DNA of 64,000 nucleotides from Vombatus ursinus (Eukaryota > Chordata > Mammalia > Diprotodontia > Vombatidae), in assembly GCF_900497805.2 (NCBI RefSeq), contig NW_020954562.1, forward strand, positions 19,745,162-19,809,161, read 5' to 3'. How positions within the stretch are numbered: position 1 is the first letter of the stretch; every line of letters begins with the position of its first letter. A model generated the notes under the pieces. It was not told the origin of the DNA. It worked only from the letters and a program-made list of their open reading frames with translations, and did not search any database. Shown piece by piece: positions 26,509 through 37,225 of this stretch. The position numbers and the translations under genes were made by a program.

Positions 26509-27330
26509 TGCTTGCATATTTTGTGGCTTTCAAAGTTGAGCTCTCCTGCTGGAGCCCAGGGGACTCAGACCCTATCTTCCTGTGCTGGGGGCCCAGGATC
26601 TGGTCACTGACTTTGTGTACTGGGGCCTCAGGTGCTGGCAGCTGGAGGCTGTAGGGGGCTGGTAGTTTACCTGGTGCTGAATTGGTGTCAGCAACACTGA
26701 ATCTCTCAGGATAGGGGTGGGGTCTGGCCCCTGGAGGACTCCTGCTCACCCAGGCTGCTTTGAAGCACTGGAAGGCTTGGCTACCATAGGGAGCCTGCCT
26801 GCCTGGAGCTATGCCCTCTGGATTTGGCTGAAGCATGCAGAAGTTTGGCTGCTGGAGGATGCTTACCTGCCTGGATCTGTGCCTCCTGGACTTGTGCTGA
26901 AACACAGGAAGTTTTGGATGCTGGAGGATGCCTGCCTGCTGGTGCACATGGTGGTTTTCTGAGCTGTAGTCTATTAATTACCCTACCAGTGCCAAGGCAC
27001 TTCTGGGGTCCTGGTGTTGGCGTTTGCCTGCTCCACCATCCTGGGGCTCAGGATCTTCCCCTTGTTTGCTGGGGTTTGTCACTGGCTTGTCATTGACTTG
27101 CTGGAACACCTCCTGTCCTGTATTGCACCCCCTTCACCAGAGTGAGAATGATCTGTCTTGTTAATCCCCCAAGCTTCCCAGACTTCAAGCCTGCTGCATT
27201 TCATCTTTCAGTTGGCTCAGCTGTTCCAGGGTTTTTCCTGCAGTGATATTTTCTGGGTTTTCAGAGGTCAATAAGGGAGGAGACGGACTTACTTCTTACT
27301 TTGTCATATTGGGTCCTAGAAGTCCCCCCC
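26509..27330 (-). promoter_or_regulatory. L1-C 5' UTR
   Basis: Relatively GC-rich sequence between the element's 5' end and ORF1. It includes a conserved ATGGTGGAGCAGGCAAACGC at 27039 (also in L1-A at 6582) and a 68-bp tandem array. It is the expected site of the internal L1 promoter, but I identify no factor-binding site. Confidence 0.6.
26731..26945. repeat. ~68-bp tandem repeat in L1-C 5' UTR
   Basis: TGAAGC or TGAAAC landmarks recur at 26761, 26829 and 26897, an exact 68-bp step. CTGGAGGATGC and CTGCCTGG recur with them. About three diverged units are present. Confidence 0.75.
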
Positions 27331-27346
27331 AAAAAAAGAGAATCTT

Positions 27347-27830
27347 GACATGATAATAAAAGAAATAATAAAAATAAAATTGTCCTGAAGAATTAGAACA
27401 AGAGTGGAAAGTAGAAATAGAAAAAAATCCACCTGATCACCACCTGAAAGAGATCCTATGAGGAAAACCCACAGGAATATCATAGTCAAATTCCAAAACC
27501 CCCAGTTCCATGATAAAATAGTACAGGCAACAAGGGGTAAAAATAATTTAAATATGGTGGTGCCACAATAAGAATCATACAAAACCTAGCACCAGTGACA
27601 CTAATAGACAGGTCTTGGAACACTATACATCAAAGAGCAAAAGAACTGGGGTTCTGGCCAAAAATAGTATATCCAGCAAAGCTAAGCATAATCTTGAATG
27701 AAAAAAAAATGGATAGCTAATGAACTGTCAGACTTTCAGGACATTGTTAAAAAAAAAAAAAACAACTGAACTTAATAGATTTGAAATAAAAGAGCCAAGA
27801 GGTACATACCAAAAACTGATTGCAAAGGAC
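27347..27830 (+). pseudogene. HAL1-1 ORF1, C-terminal part
   Basis: After the L1-C insertion the sequence continues ORF1p: ERDPMRKTHRNIIVKFQNPQ-like residues from about 27440, then GFWPKIVYPAKLSIILNE near 27650, which match the ORF1p C-terminal domain of HAL1-2 and HAL1-3 (ARITYPAKLSIMFQ type). It has frameshifts and homopolymer indels. The exact end is uncertain. Confidence 0.6.
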
Positions 27831-28149
27831 TCAATAAGAACAGACCATTTACCTTATATGTATGTAAAATGTTAAACAAATGTCTAAGATTGTGATTAGT
27901 AATTTGGCTTTTCATAAGAAAGACTGGGATAGAACTGAGTATGATATAAAATTAAAAGTAAAACCACATAGGAATAGATAAAAAGAGTAATTATCTCATA
28001 CATATGAGCTGAACAAATACAGAAGAATTAGATGGGTGAGGAGGACTGTCAGTTCTGGAAACCTACTTTCAATGGGAATGGGTTCAAGAGGGAACAATAC
28101 ATATCTATCTAGGAGAGTATAAATGTCTTCCAAATTCAGAAAAAAAAAA

Positions 28150-28345
28150 CACTAAAATGCCAAGGGGATAGGGAGGGGAGAGAGGATAATTGAGAGATCT
28201 TTAGAGGGGTGGGTGAGGGAATTAGTTTAATGGGGGTATAGAAGGGTGTTTAGATTAATGAGAATGGGAGGATAAGGGAGTGATTGTTGAGGGGGAGTAG
28301 GTAAAGTAATAGGAAGGCAAGGTAGTGAATGGAAGTAAAACAGAG
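28150..28345 (+). other. G-rich purine tract in HAL1-1 3' UTR
   Basis: Repeated GGGG and GGGAGG runs on the plus strand resemble the polypurine tracts of L1 3' regions. It could form G-quadruplexes, which I infer only from the run pattern. Confidence 0.5.
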
Positions 28346-28439
28346 GATTTAGGAGAGATAGGAAATAAGAGATACCCACAAGTATAAAAACAAAGATCAG
28401 AAGTAGAATTTGTTAGGAAAAATGTACGTCCATATATGT

Positions 28440-28449
28440 ATGTATGTTA

Positions 28450-28494
<45 letters not shown>

Positions 28495-28500
28495 CGGTAT
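28440..28500. repeat. (TG)n/(TATG)n microsatellite
   Basis: ATGT units, about 16 TG units, then TATG units, inside the HAL1-1 3' UTR. Confidence 0.95.
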
Positions 28501-28865
28501 ATAAATACATCTGTTCTTAATTGTGGCCTTCTTGGGGGGAAGGGAGAAAAAAAGAATAAAGTAAAAAGTGTGTAGCAAAGAATAAAAGAAAACTGACAAG
28601 GAAGCAAAGAAAAGATGGACAGTTCTCAACACAATGTGCAGCATTTATTATATAGGCTTTCTTGAAATGGAAATTCATTGCTATAAATTTTGAATCTATG
28701 TTCTGCTGTGCGCAAGACATACTTTTTTCTTTTTTTATTTTGTATTTACGTTTTAATATTTAAGTTTATAATGTTTTTCTTTTTTTCTTTTCTTATTGTG
28801 TATTTAAATTTTAGTAGTAAAAGAAAATTACGTCCCAATAAAGTGACTTGATACTGATGAAAAAA

Positions 28866-28945
28866 AAGACTTGGAGTCAGGAAGACATCAGTCCAAATCC
28901 TGTAGGCATTCACCAAATATGTGTTCCTCAGTAAGTCATTTAGTA
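28866..28945 (+). mobile_element. 3' piece of the SINE split by HAL1-1
   Basis: It resumes with the duplicated 17-mer and continues GACATCAGTCCAAATCCTG and CCTCAGTAAGTCATTTAG, the SINE body. L1-D then interrupts it; a possible remainder lies near 29535. Confidence 0.65.
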
Positions 28946-29530
28946 TTTTTAAAAATAATTTTATTAATGTTTCTGTTTTTACATCACTCAAATTTGCCCC
29001 TCAATATGGTTCTCTCTTCCTTTACATAAGAACTATTACCTATATGTTTTTATTTTATATTATCTGTCTGTTCCTCCAACTTTCCACCCCCATTGAGCAA
29101 ATTTTAAATAAAATTAAATTAAAATTAAGCCCTCAAAATATAGATATATAGTCCAACAAAATATATTTCCACATTGTCTGGATTTGAAAATAAATATCTC
29201 ATACTGTCTTTTAAATTTATCACCTCTCTGACAAGAGGTGATTGATGCATTTCATCTTCATTCTTTTGGACTTAGGATTTAAAATCATTGTTTTAGTTAG
29301 AGTTCTAAAGTCTTCCAAAGTCATTTTTCCCTATAATGTTGTTATTATTGTATAAAATGTTTTCTCAGTTCATCTAGGTCTTCTTATATTCCTACGAAAC
29401 TATCCATGTGCTCATTTCTTACAGCAAAATAAAATTCTGTTTTATTCATAAACATACTTTGTTAAGCCATTCCCCCATATCAGCCTTACTAAGGATTTGT
29501 ATTTTTTCACTTATATAGCAATTCAATGTC
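28946..29530 (-). mobile_element. L1-D: old L1 3' end
   Basis: The reversed L1 3' region is recognisable: GTTCTAAAGTCTTCCAAAGT, AATGTTGTTATTATTGTATA, TTACAGCAAAATAAAATTCT and GCCATTCCCCCATATCAGCC. It is 5'-truncated and more diverged than L1-B or L1-C. Confidence 0.6.
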
Positions 29531-30059
29531 TCAATTTCTTTTTTGAAGTAAAAAAGTTAGAATTAACTCATTAACTCAGCTAAATTCTATCTGAGTTTCA
29601 TCATTATGTCTTATCTACACATTCCAAAATGTGGTACTTAACTTTAAAAAACACACACATATATATGCATAGTTTATACACACACATGCATATTATTATA
29701 ATTAATTATAAATATAATGTATACAACACTTTTCTACTGAGGTGATACTATGTCATATCAGTCTGACATATATGTTGGTATAGCATATCAATTTGACAGT
29801 TCACATATGAAAAAAAGTAGGAATTTAGACCCCTCATCTTTGTCTTATGCCTCCATCTGAAGGCCTTGAGATAAGAACCAGAGAAAGAATCAACTGAAAG
29901 TAACCATCTGGATGTATGGAGTAATCTCTGAAGAGATATTTTGTTTATATTATTATAGGGACTAAGGATAATTTTTTCAGACTGAATTGTTAGATGATGT
30001 CAAGGAAATGAAAAAAAAATTGGATTAAGCTTCACTGGAAAGTGGAGATAATAAGTTTA
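29531..30059. other. AT-rich, no gene; short CA/TA microsatellite
   Basis: A CACA/TATA run lies at about 29648-29690. Otherwise unassigned. Confidence 0.4.
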
Positions 30060-30072
30060 AAAAAAAATCTTA

Positions 30073-30205
30073 GGGACAGCTAGGTGGAGCAGTGGATACA
30101 GTTCTGGACTTGGAGTCAAGGGAACCTGAGTTCAAATCCGGCTTCAGACACATAGCACTCACTAGCTGTGTGACTCTGGGCAAGTCACTTAACCCCAATT
30201 GCCTC
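30073..30205 (+). mobile_element. tRNA-derived SINE (GGCAGCTAGGTGG type)
   Basis: It begins GGGACAGCTAGGTGGAGCAG, has TTCAAATCCGGCTTCAGACA, AGCTGTGTGACTCTGGGCAA and ends CCCCAATTGCCTCACC. A-rich TSDs ending in AAATCTTA flank it at about 30060-30071 and 30211-30224. Confidence 0.9.
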
Positions 30206-30359
30206 ACCAAAAAAAAAAATCTTAATTATACCTCCTCATTCCCCATTCCCACATGCACCTGAATTTTTCTTCACCAGGCTCAAGAGAACTACATTCTCTG
30301 CCAGAAATCATGAGGCTTTTAGTTCTCAGAAATTTCAGTAATTCTAGGAGAGTTGTCTT

Positions 30360-30555
30360 AGCACTTAACATACTTAATTATGTTGTTATTTGCATGTTTT
30401 GTATTTATTAGTTTATCTATGAACACTTGTAAATACCAAGTAGGATGAAAACTCCTTGCAAAGGTAGGGACTATTTGCCTTTTTTTGTGTATTCCCAATA
30501 ACTAGTACAATGCCTTCCTCATAGTTGCTTCATAAATGCTTATTGAAATAAAATT
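30360..30555 (+). mobile_element. L2 3' end
   Basis: GATGAAAACTCCTTGCAAAG, ACTAGTACAATGCCTTCCTC and AAATGCTTATTGAAAT are the L2 3' UTR signature. Confidence 0.6.
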
Positions 30556-31300
30556 AATGGAATTGAGTTACCTGTGATTATACTGAGATAAGATGATGAT
30601 TATTGCTATTACACTATTTTGTTTTTTATATAACTTTTTCTCTATGACTCTTATAATTAATTCCCTCATCATTTTCTAACAGCATAAGCCCAAGTGCAAA
30701 CACATCACCTCTTTAGAAGCACCACCAAATGCCTACTTTGCTCTAGTATTGTTCTAAGTGGTGCTACTAAATATGGTGTCTCATTAATATGACCACCCTT
30801 AAGCTCATATGCACAGAATGGTATGTCCAGCAGTTCATTTTTGATAGGCTAACATATTTAAACTTAATAGAACTGGAGTACAAAATGTCCTGTGGTGCCA
30901 TGAGCTTTTCAGTTACCTTCCAGCTAGTCAAGATGTAATTTTGAATGTCTCAGCTATTATTGGAATGTATAGAACCCTTCATTTTAACTTAATGATTTTT
31001 TTATGAGAGTTCAATCTCCCCCTCAAAGGCCCTTCTCACAATGAAGTCCCAAAGAATAGCCTGTGCTCTTGCCTTCTTCCCAGCTGGTCTGCAAAGATAA
31101 ATTCTCTTTAGTAGCCATCCTACAAAGTATGCAGCAAGCTTACACAATGAAACAAATTCAATTGACATTATCTTAGGAAAAAATTTTAACTGGCACTAAT
31201 TGGCAGGGATTCACAGAGAGAACTCCTGGGAATAGGTGAAAAAAGAAAATTAGAAAGTTGGAAAATGAACTCCCAAATGACAGCACTTTATGGAGCTAAT
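30556..31300. other. no recognisable feature
   Basis: No named repeat or credible frame in this 745-bp stretch. Confidence 0.4.
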
Positions 31301-32150
31301 ACTGTCTTCTTAGGTTTGAAACCTCAGAATCATCTTTGACTCTTCTCTTTACTTCATTATCCTTTCCCCTACATACTACACACATCAAATTACTTTCCAA
31401 ATCCTATACATACAAACTTCACAGAAACTCAGATTTTTCCAGTTATCTCCAATCATTAAGCCACCACCCAAGTTTAAGCTCTTATCATCTCTCACTTGGA
31501 CTATTATCATAGTCTCAAAGTGGAACCTTCTATTTCCTATATTTCTCTTCTATAATCCATCCTCTACAAACTGCCACAATTATTTTCCTAATTCATACAT
31601 AGTCATGTCTCCCCATTGCTTAAAAACCTTTAGTGTTTCCTTATTTCCATAGGATTAAAATATAAAAGTTTTAGCTGAACAACTAAAGCTCTATGAATTC
31701 TGGCCCTAGGACTATAGATATTTTTAAGTATTTTCCTTAATGCATTTTATATTACGACCAAAATAGACAAAAAGTTTGTTGAACTCAATAAGTCATCTCC
31801 TACCTCCATGAATTTGCTTGAGTCATTTCTGTAAGCCTTGAAGCCCCACCCTAATCACCACTTCCTTTCAGAATTGTTCCTTCACTCCTTCCCTCTGGTG
31901 CTACCTCTTCTGTGAAGCCTTTGCTCATTCTCCCCTGAAAGGTTCTGTAACTGAAATTTTATTAGTTTACTTTATCTGGATCCTGCCTTCATTCCCATTT
32001 GATCTACTTCTATAACCCTTACCTGTGTGTATTATTTATCTCTGAACCAGTAGATATGTTCTTTGAAGAAAGCAGAAATTTTTTTTCTCTTTATGACTAA
32101 GTCCCTTTAACATAGAAGAATCATCACAAATGTTAGTTGAAATATTTGAA
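31301..32150 (+). mobile_element. L2 LINE 3' region
   Basis: CTTATCATCTCTCACTTGGA, TCCATCCTCTACAAACTGCC, GTCATGTCTCCCCATTGCTT and GCTACCTCTTCTGTGAAGCC follow in L2 order, ending in a diverged 3' UTR. Frame lost. Confidence 0.7.
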
Positions 32151-33276
32151 ATATAGTAATTAAAATGTTTTTTAATTATCCTTTTTGTATTGATGTCTTT
32201 TGTCTTAACATCATATTAATTTCTGAAGATCTATTTCCCCTACCTAACAATCCATCTTTTAACTTTTATTTAAGGTTCATTAATTTATTTATTTTTAGTT
32301 TTCAACATTCACATCCACAAGATTTTGAATTTCACATTTTCTCCCCATTTCATCCTTCCCCCAACCCCAAGACAGCATGCATTCTGAATACCCTTTTCCC
32401 TGATCTCCCTGCCCTTCTATCTCTCCCACCACTTCTCTTATTCCCTTCCCCTTCAATTTTCCTGTAGGGCAGAATAGATTTCTATACCTCATTGCCTGTA
32501 TATCTTATTTCACAGTTGCATGTGAAAACAATTTTTTAACATATGTTTATAAAACTTTGGGTTCCAAATTTTCTCCCTTCCTCCTTCCCCACCCTCCCTC
32601 ATTGAGAAGGCAAACAACTCAATACAGGTTATGCTTGTGTAGTCACACAAAACACTTCCATAGTAGTCATGCTGTGGAAAACTAACTCTATTTCCCTTTG
32701 TCCTATTCCACCCCCTGTTTATTCTATTCTCTCTTTTAACCCTGTCCCTCCTTAGAAGTGTTTGCTTCTGATTACCCTCTCCCCCAATCTGCCCTCCACT
32801 CTATAATCTCCCCTTCTTATCTCCTTCCCCTCAGTTTTCCTGTAGGGTAAGATAGCTTTCCATATCCAATTGAGTGTGTATGCTATTCCCTCCTTAAGCC
32901 AAATCCAATGAGAATAAAATTCACTCATTCCTTGTCACCTTCCCCCATTTCCCTTCCATTGTAAAAGCCTTTTCTCATCTGTTTTATGTGGCATAATTTA
33001 CCCCATTTTACCTCTCCCTTTCTCCTTGTCCCAGTATAATCTTCTCTTACTCCTTAATTTTATTCTCTAGATATCACTCATTCATCTTCAACTCACCCTG
33101 TGCTGTCAATCTCTCAATCTCTCTCTCTTTATATATATATATCTGTAAATAATTTTTTCCTCCAATGACCCTAACACTGACAAAGGTCTCATGAGTTATA
33201 AATATCTCTCAATATAGGAATGTAAACAGTTTAAACTTAATAAATCCCTTCTGATTTCTCTTTCTTGTTCACCTCT

Positions 33277-34355
33277 TCATGCTTCTCTTGAATCTTGTAT
33301 TTGAAAGTCAAATTTTCTATTCAGCTCTGGTCTTTTCATCAAGATTGCTTGAAAGTCTTCTATTTCACTGAATGTCCATTTTTTCCCCTGAAACATTATA
33401 CTCAGTTTTGCTGGGTAGGTGATTCTTGGCTGTAATCCTAACTCCTTTGCCCTCCAGAATATCATATTCCAAGCCCTGAGGTCCCTTAGTGTAGAAGTTG
33501 CTAAATTGTTTATTATCCTGATGTGTTTCCACAATACTTAAATTGTTTATTTCTGGCCATTTGCAATATTTTCTCCTTGACCTGGGAACTCTGGAATTTG
33601 GTTACAATATTCCTAGGAGTTTTCCTTTGGGGATCTATTTCAGAAGGTGATTGGTGGATTCTTTCAATTTCTATTTTACCTTCTCATTCTAAAATATCAG
33701 GGCAATTTTCCTTGATAATTTCTTGAAAGATGATGTCTAGGCTCTTTTTTTATCATGGTTTCAGGTAGTTCAATAATTTTTAAATTATCTCTTGTGGATC
33801 TATTTTCTAGGTCAGTTGTTTTTCCAATGAGATATTTCACATTGTCTTCTATTTTTTCATTCTTTTGGTTTTGTTTTACAATGTCTTGATTTCTCATAAA
33901 GTCACTAGCTTCCAATAGCTCCATTCTAATTTTTAAGGAAGTATTTTCTTCAGTGAACTTTTGGACTCCCTTTTCCATTTGGCCAATTCAGCTTTTTAAG
34001 GCATTCTTCTCCTCATTGGTTTTTTGGATCTCATTTGCCATTTGGGTTAGGTTGTTTTCTTAAGGTGTTATTTTCTTCAGTATTTTTTGGGTCTTCTTTA
34101 GCAAGCTATTGACTGATTTTTCATGATTTTCTTGTATCACTCTCATTTCTCTTCATAATTTTTCCTATACTTCTCTTACTTGGTTCTCAAAATCCTTTTT
34201 GAGCTCTTCTATGGCCTGGGACTGATTCATACTTTTCTTAGAGGCTTTGGATGTGGGAGCTTTGACTTTGTTGTCTCCTCTGGTTGTATTTTTTTATCTT
34301 CTTTGTCACCAAAGAAAGATTCTATGGTCTGACATTTTTTGCACAATTTGCTCAT
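33277..34355 (-). pseudogene. HAL1-3 ORF1 (ORF1p) relic
   Basis: The start ATG at 34355 sits where it does in HAL1-2. The coiled coil and RRM entry are read in 33697-33978 (KFTEENTSLKIRMELLEASD, TTDLENRSTRDNLKIIELPE). The C-terminal domain is in 33277-33534 (WRAKELGLQPRITYPAKLSI, RKFDFQIQDSREA, stop). Internal stops and indels break it. Confidence 0.8.
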
Positions 34356-34438
34356 GATCCCAGTCAATTACTTGAGTTTTAAATGCTTTTTTAGGGTAGG
34401 GGTCTGCTTCCAGTGTGGAGAATGTACTGTCTCAAGCT

Positions 34439-34639
34439 TCAGGGGTTTTGTGCAGATATTCTCAGAGACACTTCTAGGGACCTGTAAGTTTTCCATTCTT
34501 CCAAGGTGATATGATCAAGGGCAAGGTATTTATTCCTTTCCTGGTTTGTGCTATGGTCTATGAGTGACCACAAGTACTCTTTTCTTCCTTGGAACTGTAA
34601 GGAAGATTCCCTCTCCACTGCCACCTCAAGCTCCACCAT
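34439..34639 (-). other. HAL1-3 5' UTR open frame
   Basis: A 66-codon frame from a true ATG (MVELEVAVERESSLQFQGRK, then LEEWKTYRSLEVSLRISAQN). It is homologous to the frame in HAL1-2. It may be an upstream ORF of the active ancestor; selection is not evident from two copies. Confidence 0.35.
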
Positions 34640-35610
34640 GCCAGCACTCCTACTTGCTTCAGGATCGCCACCCAGAATTGTGACCCAGATCTAAGTACAG
34701 GCAAAGCAAGAGAATCCTGCCTCAGCAACAGCAAAGAGATTCCTGCAATCCCTCTCTGATCAGCCACTCAATTACCCCTCAGTTTGTGGGTCCAGAAGCT
34801 CTGTAAGCCACCTCCACCCAGGGCCTTGCAGGGCCTGGGGCTGGGACCAAAGCTTCTCTCCCACCATGCAGTCATAGACTTTTCCTACTGACCTTCTAAG
34901 TTGTTTTTGGCATTTGTGGGTTAAGAAGTCTGGAAACCACCACAGCTGCCCATGATTCAGTCCTCTCAGGCCCTTCCAGGATCACTGATGTCTGTTTTAC
35001 CTGCACGCCTATGCTGAACTGCATTTCTCTCCCAGCCTGACATGATAGACCTTTCTAATCAACCATCCAGGTTGTCTTGGGCTGGAAATTTGTTTCACTC
35101 TGTCTTTTTATGGGTTCTGCTGCCTTAGAATTTGTTTAGAGCCATTTTTACAGGTATTTGGAGGTGTTTGGGGGAGAACTCAAGCAAGTCATTGTTTTTA
35201 CTCTGCCATCTTGGCTCCACTCCCCCCATCTCTTAACTTTAACAAATATTTAAAAGAAAAGAGGGAAAGGGAAGTTCAGAAAAGCTCATCATCATATTCT
35301 TTATGTCTGACATGTATGCAACATTCCATAACTGTGAGTGCCAATTTTTGCAAGGAAGAGATGGGGAGAACATTTTCTCATCTCTTCTACAGGGCCACAC
35401 TTGGTCACTATAATTACTTGGATTTCAATTTATTTTTTTTTGTTCTTTCCATTTACTTGCAATTATTGCATATATTGTTATCTGGTTCTACTTCATTTTG
35501 CATTACTTCATTTACATCTGCTAATATGCTTCTCTGAATTCTTAATATTTAGTATTTCTTTATTTATTAATTAATGACATTTAACCACATTGTATCTAGG
35601 TCTGTCCATC

Positions 35611-36235
35611 TTAAATCTATGACCCATCAGATTGAAATCTAAAGGATAGGTAGGAATTCAATGTGTAAAGAGTAGAAAATAGAAATTATCTTTCTAAAAA
35701 AGGTCTGCTTTTTTTTCTGAGAGAAGTCTAATTGGGCTAGAAGACAGTGTCCTTAACAGGAAAAAAGAGGAGATAAAGTTGGAATGTCAGGGTGTCACCA
35801 GATTGTGGAAGCTCTTGAATGATAAGAAAACACACACACATACATATATACATATACATAGAATATATATATATATATATACATATACACATACATATAC
35901 ACATATAATACAAACATATATATTTATATATCTTTGTCTCTAAGGGTTCTAATATTTTTTCTGCCAATATTACACTTATTATTCACTGATACTTTTAACT
36001 CTGAAAAATAATTTTAAAAACAGTGATATGGAAAGAAGGAAACTATTAGATGTGTAAAGTTTGAGATATTGTTTAGGGATAGCTATCTTTTATGAACATG
36101 CCACGGGAAGATATTAATTATGAATTTTAGGATAATTGTTAAATGTTATAATGAGAATAAAAATATGATCATCAAGAGCTCTTTAGTTCTGAAACACAAT
36201 GAAATGTTTCTATTGAAGACTGGTGATTAAGTAGC
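35611..36235. other. no gene; contains (CATA)n/(TA)n microsatellite
   Basis: The repeat spans about 35828-35925. The remainder is AT-rich without recognised elements. Confidence 0.45.
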
Positions 36236-36239
36236 AACC

Positions 36240-36400
36240 TGTTAAAATGACCAGAGTACTAGAATGGGAAACAGTAACACATTCAAGATCCACTCCTGAT
36301 ATTTGTAACTATATGATCATACAAGCCATTTAATTTTTCAGAGCTTCAGTTTCCTAATCTGTTAAAATAAGAATAAAAATAACTGCATTTTATACATTTT
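36240..36400 (+). mobile_element. MIR/THER CORE-SINE
   Basis: CCAGAGTACTAGAATGGGAA, ACAAGCCATTTAATTTTTCA, GCTTCAGTTTCCTAATCTGT and AAATAAGAATAAAAATAACT follow MIR order. Confidence 0.6.
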
Positions 36401-36796
36401 CACAAACTGAAAAAAGGCTTATTATTGATATAGGAGTTATCCCTGAGTCAACACTTTGAGAAGTCTGACTGTTAGCCCATCAGAGGTAATACGAGAATTT
36501 ATAATAAACAAGAAGAATAAGAAGTGATGAGAAAAAAGTATGAAAAAGCTCAATTAAGAATATTAAGCCTTAAGTAATTTAAATAACCTAATTAAAACCA
36601 AAAGTGAGACATAATAGGAATGACATTGATATCTATTATAATAATTTGATACAGAAATTAAACAAATATAAAATAATTGCCACACTAAGGAAACCACAAA
36701 AAGACTCCCTCCCACCCCCTCCAAAAAAATAACCCTCAGCAAACTTTGACTTAGTTGCCAAACAAAGGAGATGGCTTCCAGAAGCAACACTGTATT
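36401..36796. other. no recognisable feature
   Basis: AT-rich DNA without named repeat or credible frame. Confidence 0.4.
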
Positions 36797-36862
36797 GGAT
36801 GATGATGATAATGATAATAACAACAACAACAATAACAATAACAATAACAATAACAACAATAT
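36797..36862. repeat. (GAT)n/(AAC)n/(AATAAC)n repeat
   Basis: Runs of GATGAT, GATAAT, AACAAC and AATAAC units. The complement gives Leu/Ile/Val-rich minus frames that are artefacts. Confidence 0.9.
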
Positions 36863-36874
36863 TGAAGTTATGCA

Positions 36875-37035
36875 AAATGTTGTTCATAAGGTATCTCATT
36901 TGATCCTTCCCAAATGAGGAAAATAAGGTTCAATGAGGAAAAGTGACTTGCCCATGTACGCATAGCTAGTAAGTGTCAGTTGGGATCCAAAACTATGTTT
37001 ACTGCTCATTCCAATTGCATCTTTCTATTACACTA
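36875..37035 (-). mobile_element. MIR/CORE-SINE
   Basis: AAAAGTGACTTGCCCATGTA, ATAGCTAGTAAGTGTCAGTT and TTCTATTACACTATGCAG are the reversed core and tail. Confidence 0.6.
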
Positions 37036-37225
37036 TGCAGTTTTCATTGTAATACTATCCCACCTTGTCCTGATTGCTCTATTCTCCTACCTTGTCCCTT
37101 TCAATACAGTCTGTATTGAATACTGTCAATACAGACAGTATATGACTACTGGATTAATCTTCCTCCAATTTTATGTAGATCATGTCATGTTCCTATCGAG
37201 TTATCTTCATTGCCTCAATCAACCT

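Larger units (their letters stand above)
19377..27330 (-). mobile_element. L1-C: L1 LINE lacking RT, nested in HAL1-1
   Basis: Its 3' end is at the left (poly-T from 19377) and its 5' end near 27330 (reverse of CTTCTAGGACCCAATATGAC). AAAAAAAGAAATCTT at 19362-19376 and AAAAAAAGAGAATCTT at 27331-27346 form the TSD, with one indel. Without its inserts it is about 4.9 kb: 5' UTR, ORF1, spacer, ORF2 EN domain, a junction skipping the RT, ORF2 C-terminus and 3' UTR. HAL1-2 and one SINE later inserted into it. Confidence 0.85.
18289..28865 (+). mobile_element. HAL1-1: ORF1-only L1 derivative, interrupted by L1-C
   Basis: The element proper is 18289-19376 plus 27347-28865, about 2.6 kb. It has an L1-type 5' end (GATTCTGGGAAGAT), a 5' UTR, ORF1, a G-rich 3' UTR and a short A tail. 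No EN or RT sequence lies between ORF1 and the tail. The 17-bp exact TSD is given under the split SINE. Lack of ORF2 fits half-L1 elements, which are known to depend on L1 enzymes. Confidence 0.8.
32267..35225 (-). mobile_element. HAL1-3: ORF1-only L1 derivative
   Basis: A 2.96-kb copy of the same family as HAL1-2, colinear throughout: a 5' end with GGAGCCAAGATGGCAGAGTA, a 5' UTR with the shared 66-codon frame, ORF1 (34355 to 33277), a purine tract, an L1-like 3' terminus at about 32540-32700 and an extra 3' module to 32267. The TSD is CCATCTTTTAACTTT (32252-32266) versus CCATCTCTTAACTTT (35226-35240), 14 of 15. No EN or RT. Confidence 0.85.
32165..35610 (-). mobile_element. L1-E: old L1 3' fragment, split by HAL1-3
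   Basis: Pieces 32165-32266 and 35241-35610 join at the HAL1-3 TSD. The right piece has GAGAACATTTTCTCATCTCT, CACACTTGGTCACTATAATT and GTTATCTGGTTCTACTTCAT, an older L1 3' region in reverse. Family assignment is from resemblance only. Confidence 0.45.

Noticed and set aside
26731-26945. Tandem array as a possible CRISPR-like or satellite array
   Set aside because: Contiguous diverged 68-bp units without spacers, inside an L1 5' UTR.
18289-28865. A 10.6-kb unit with terminal repeats, considered as an LTR element
   Set aside because: The terminal repeat is a 17-bp TSD inside a SINE. The content is L1-type ORF1 and no gag, pol or env-like sequence was recognised anywhere in the window.
36563-36899. 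Leu/Ile/Val-rich minus frames that look membrane-spanning
   Set aside because: They translate the GAT/AAC repeat.
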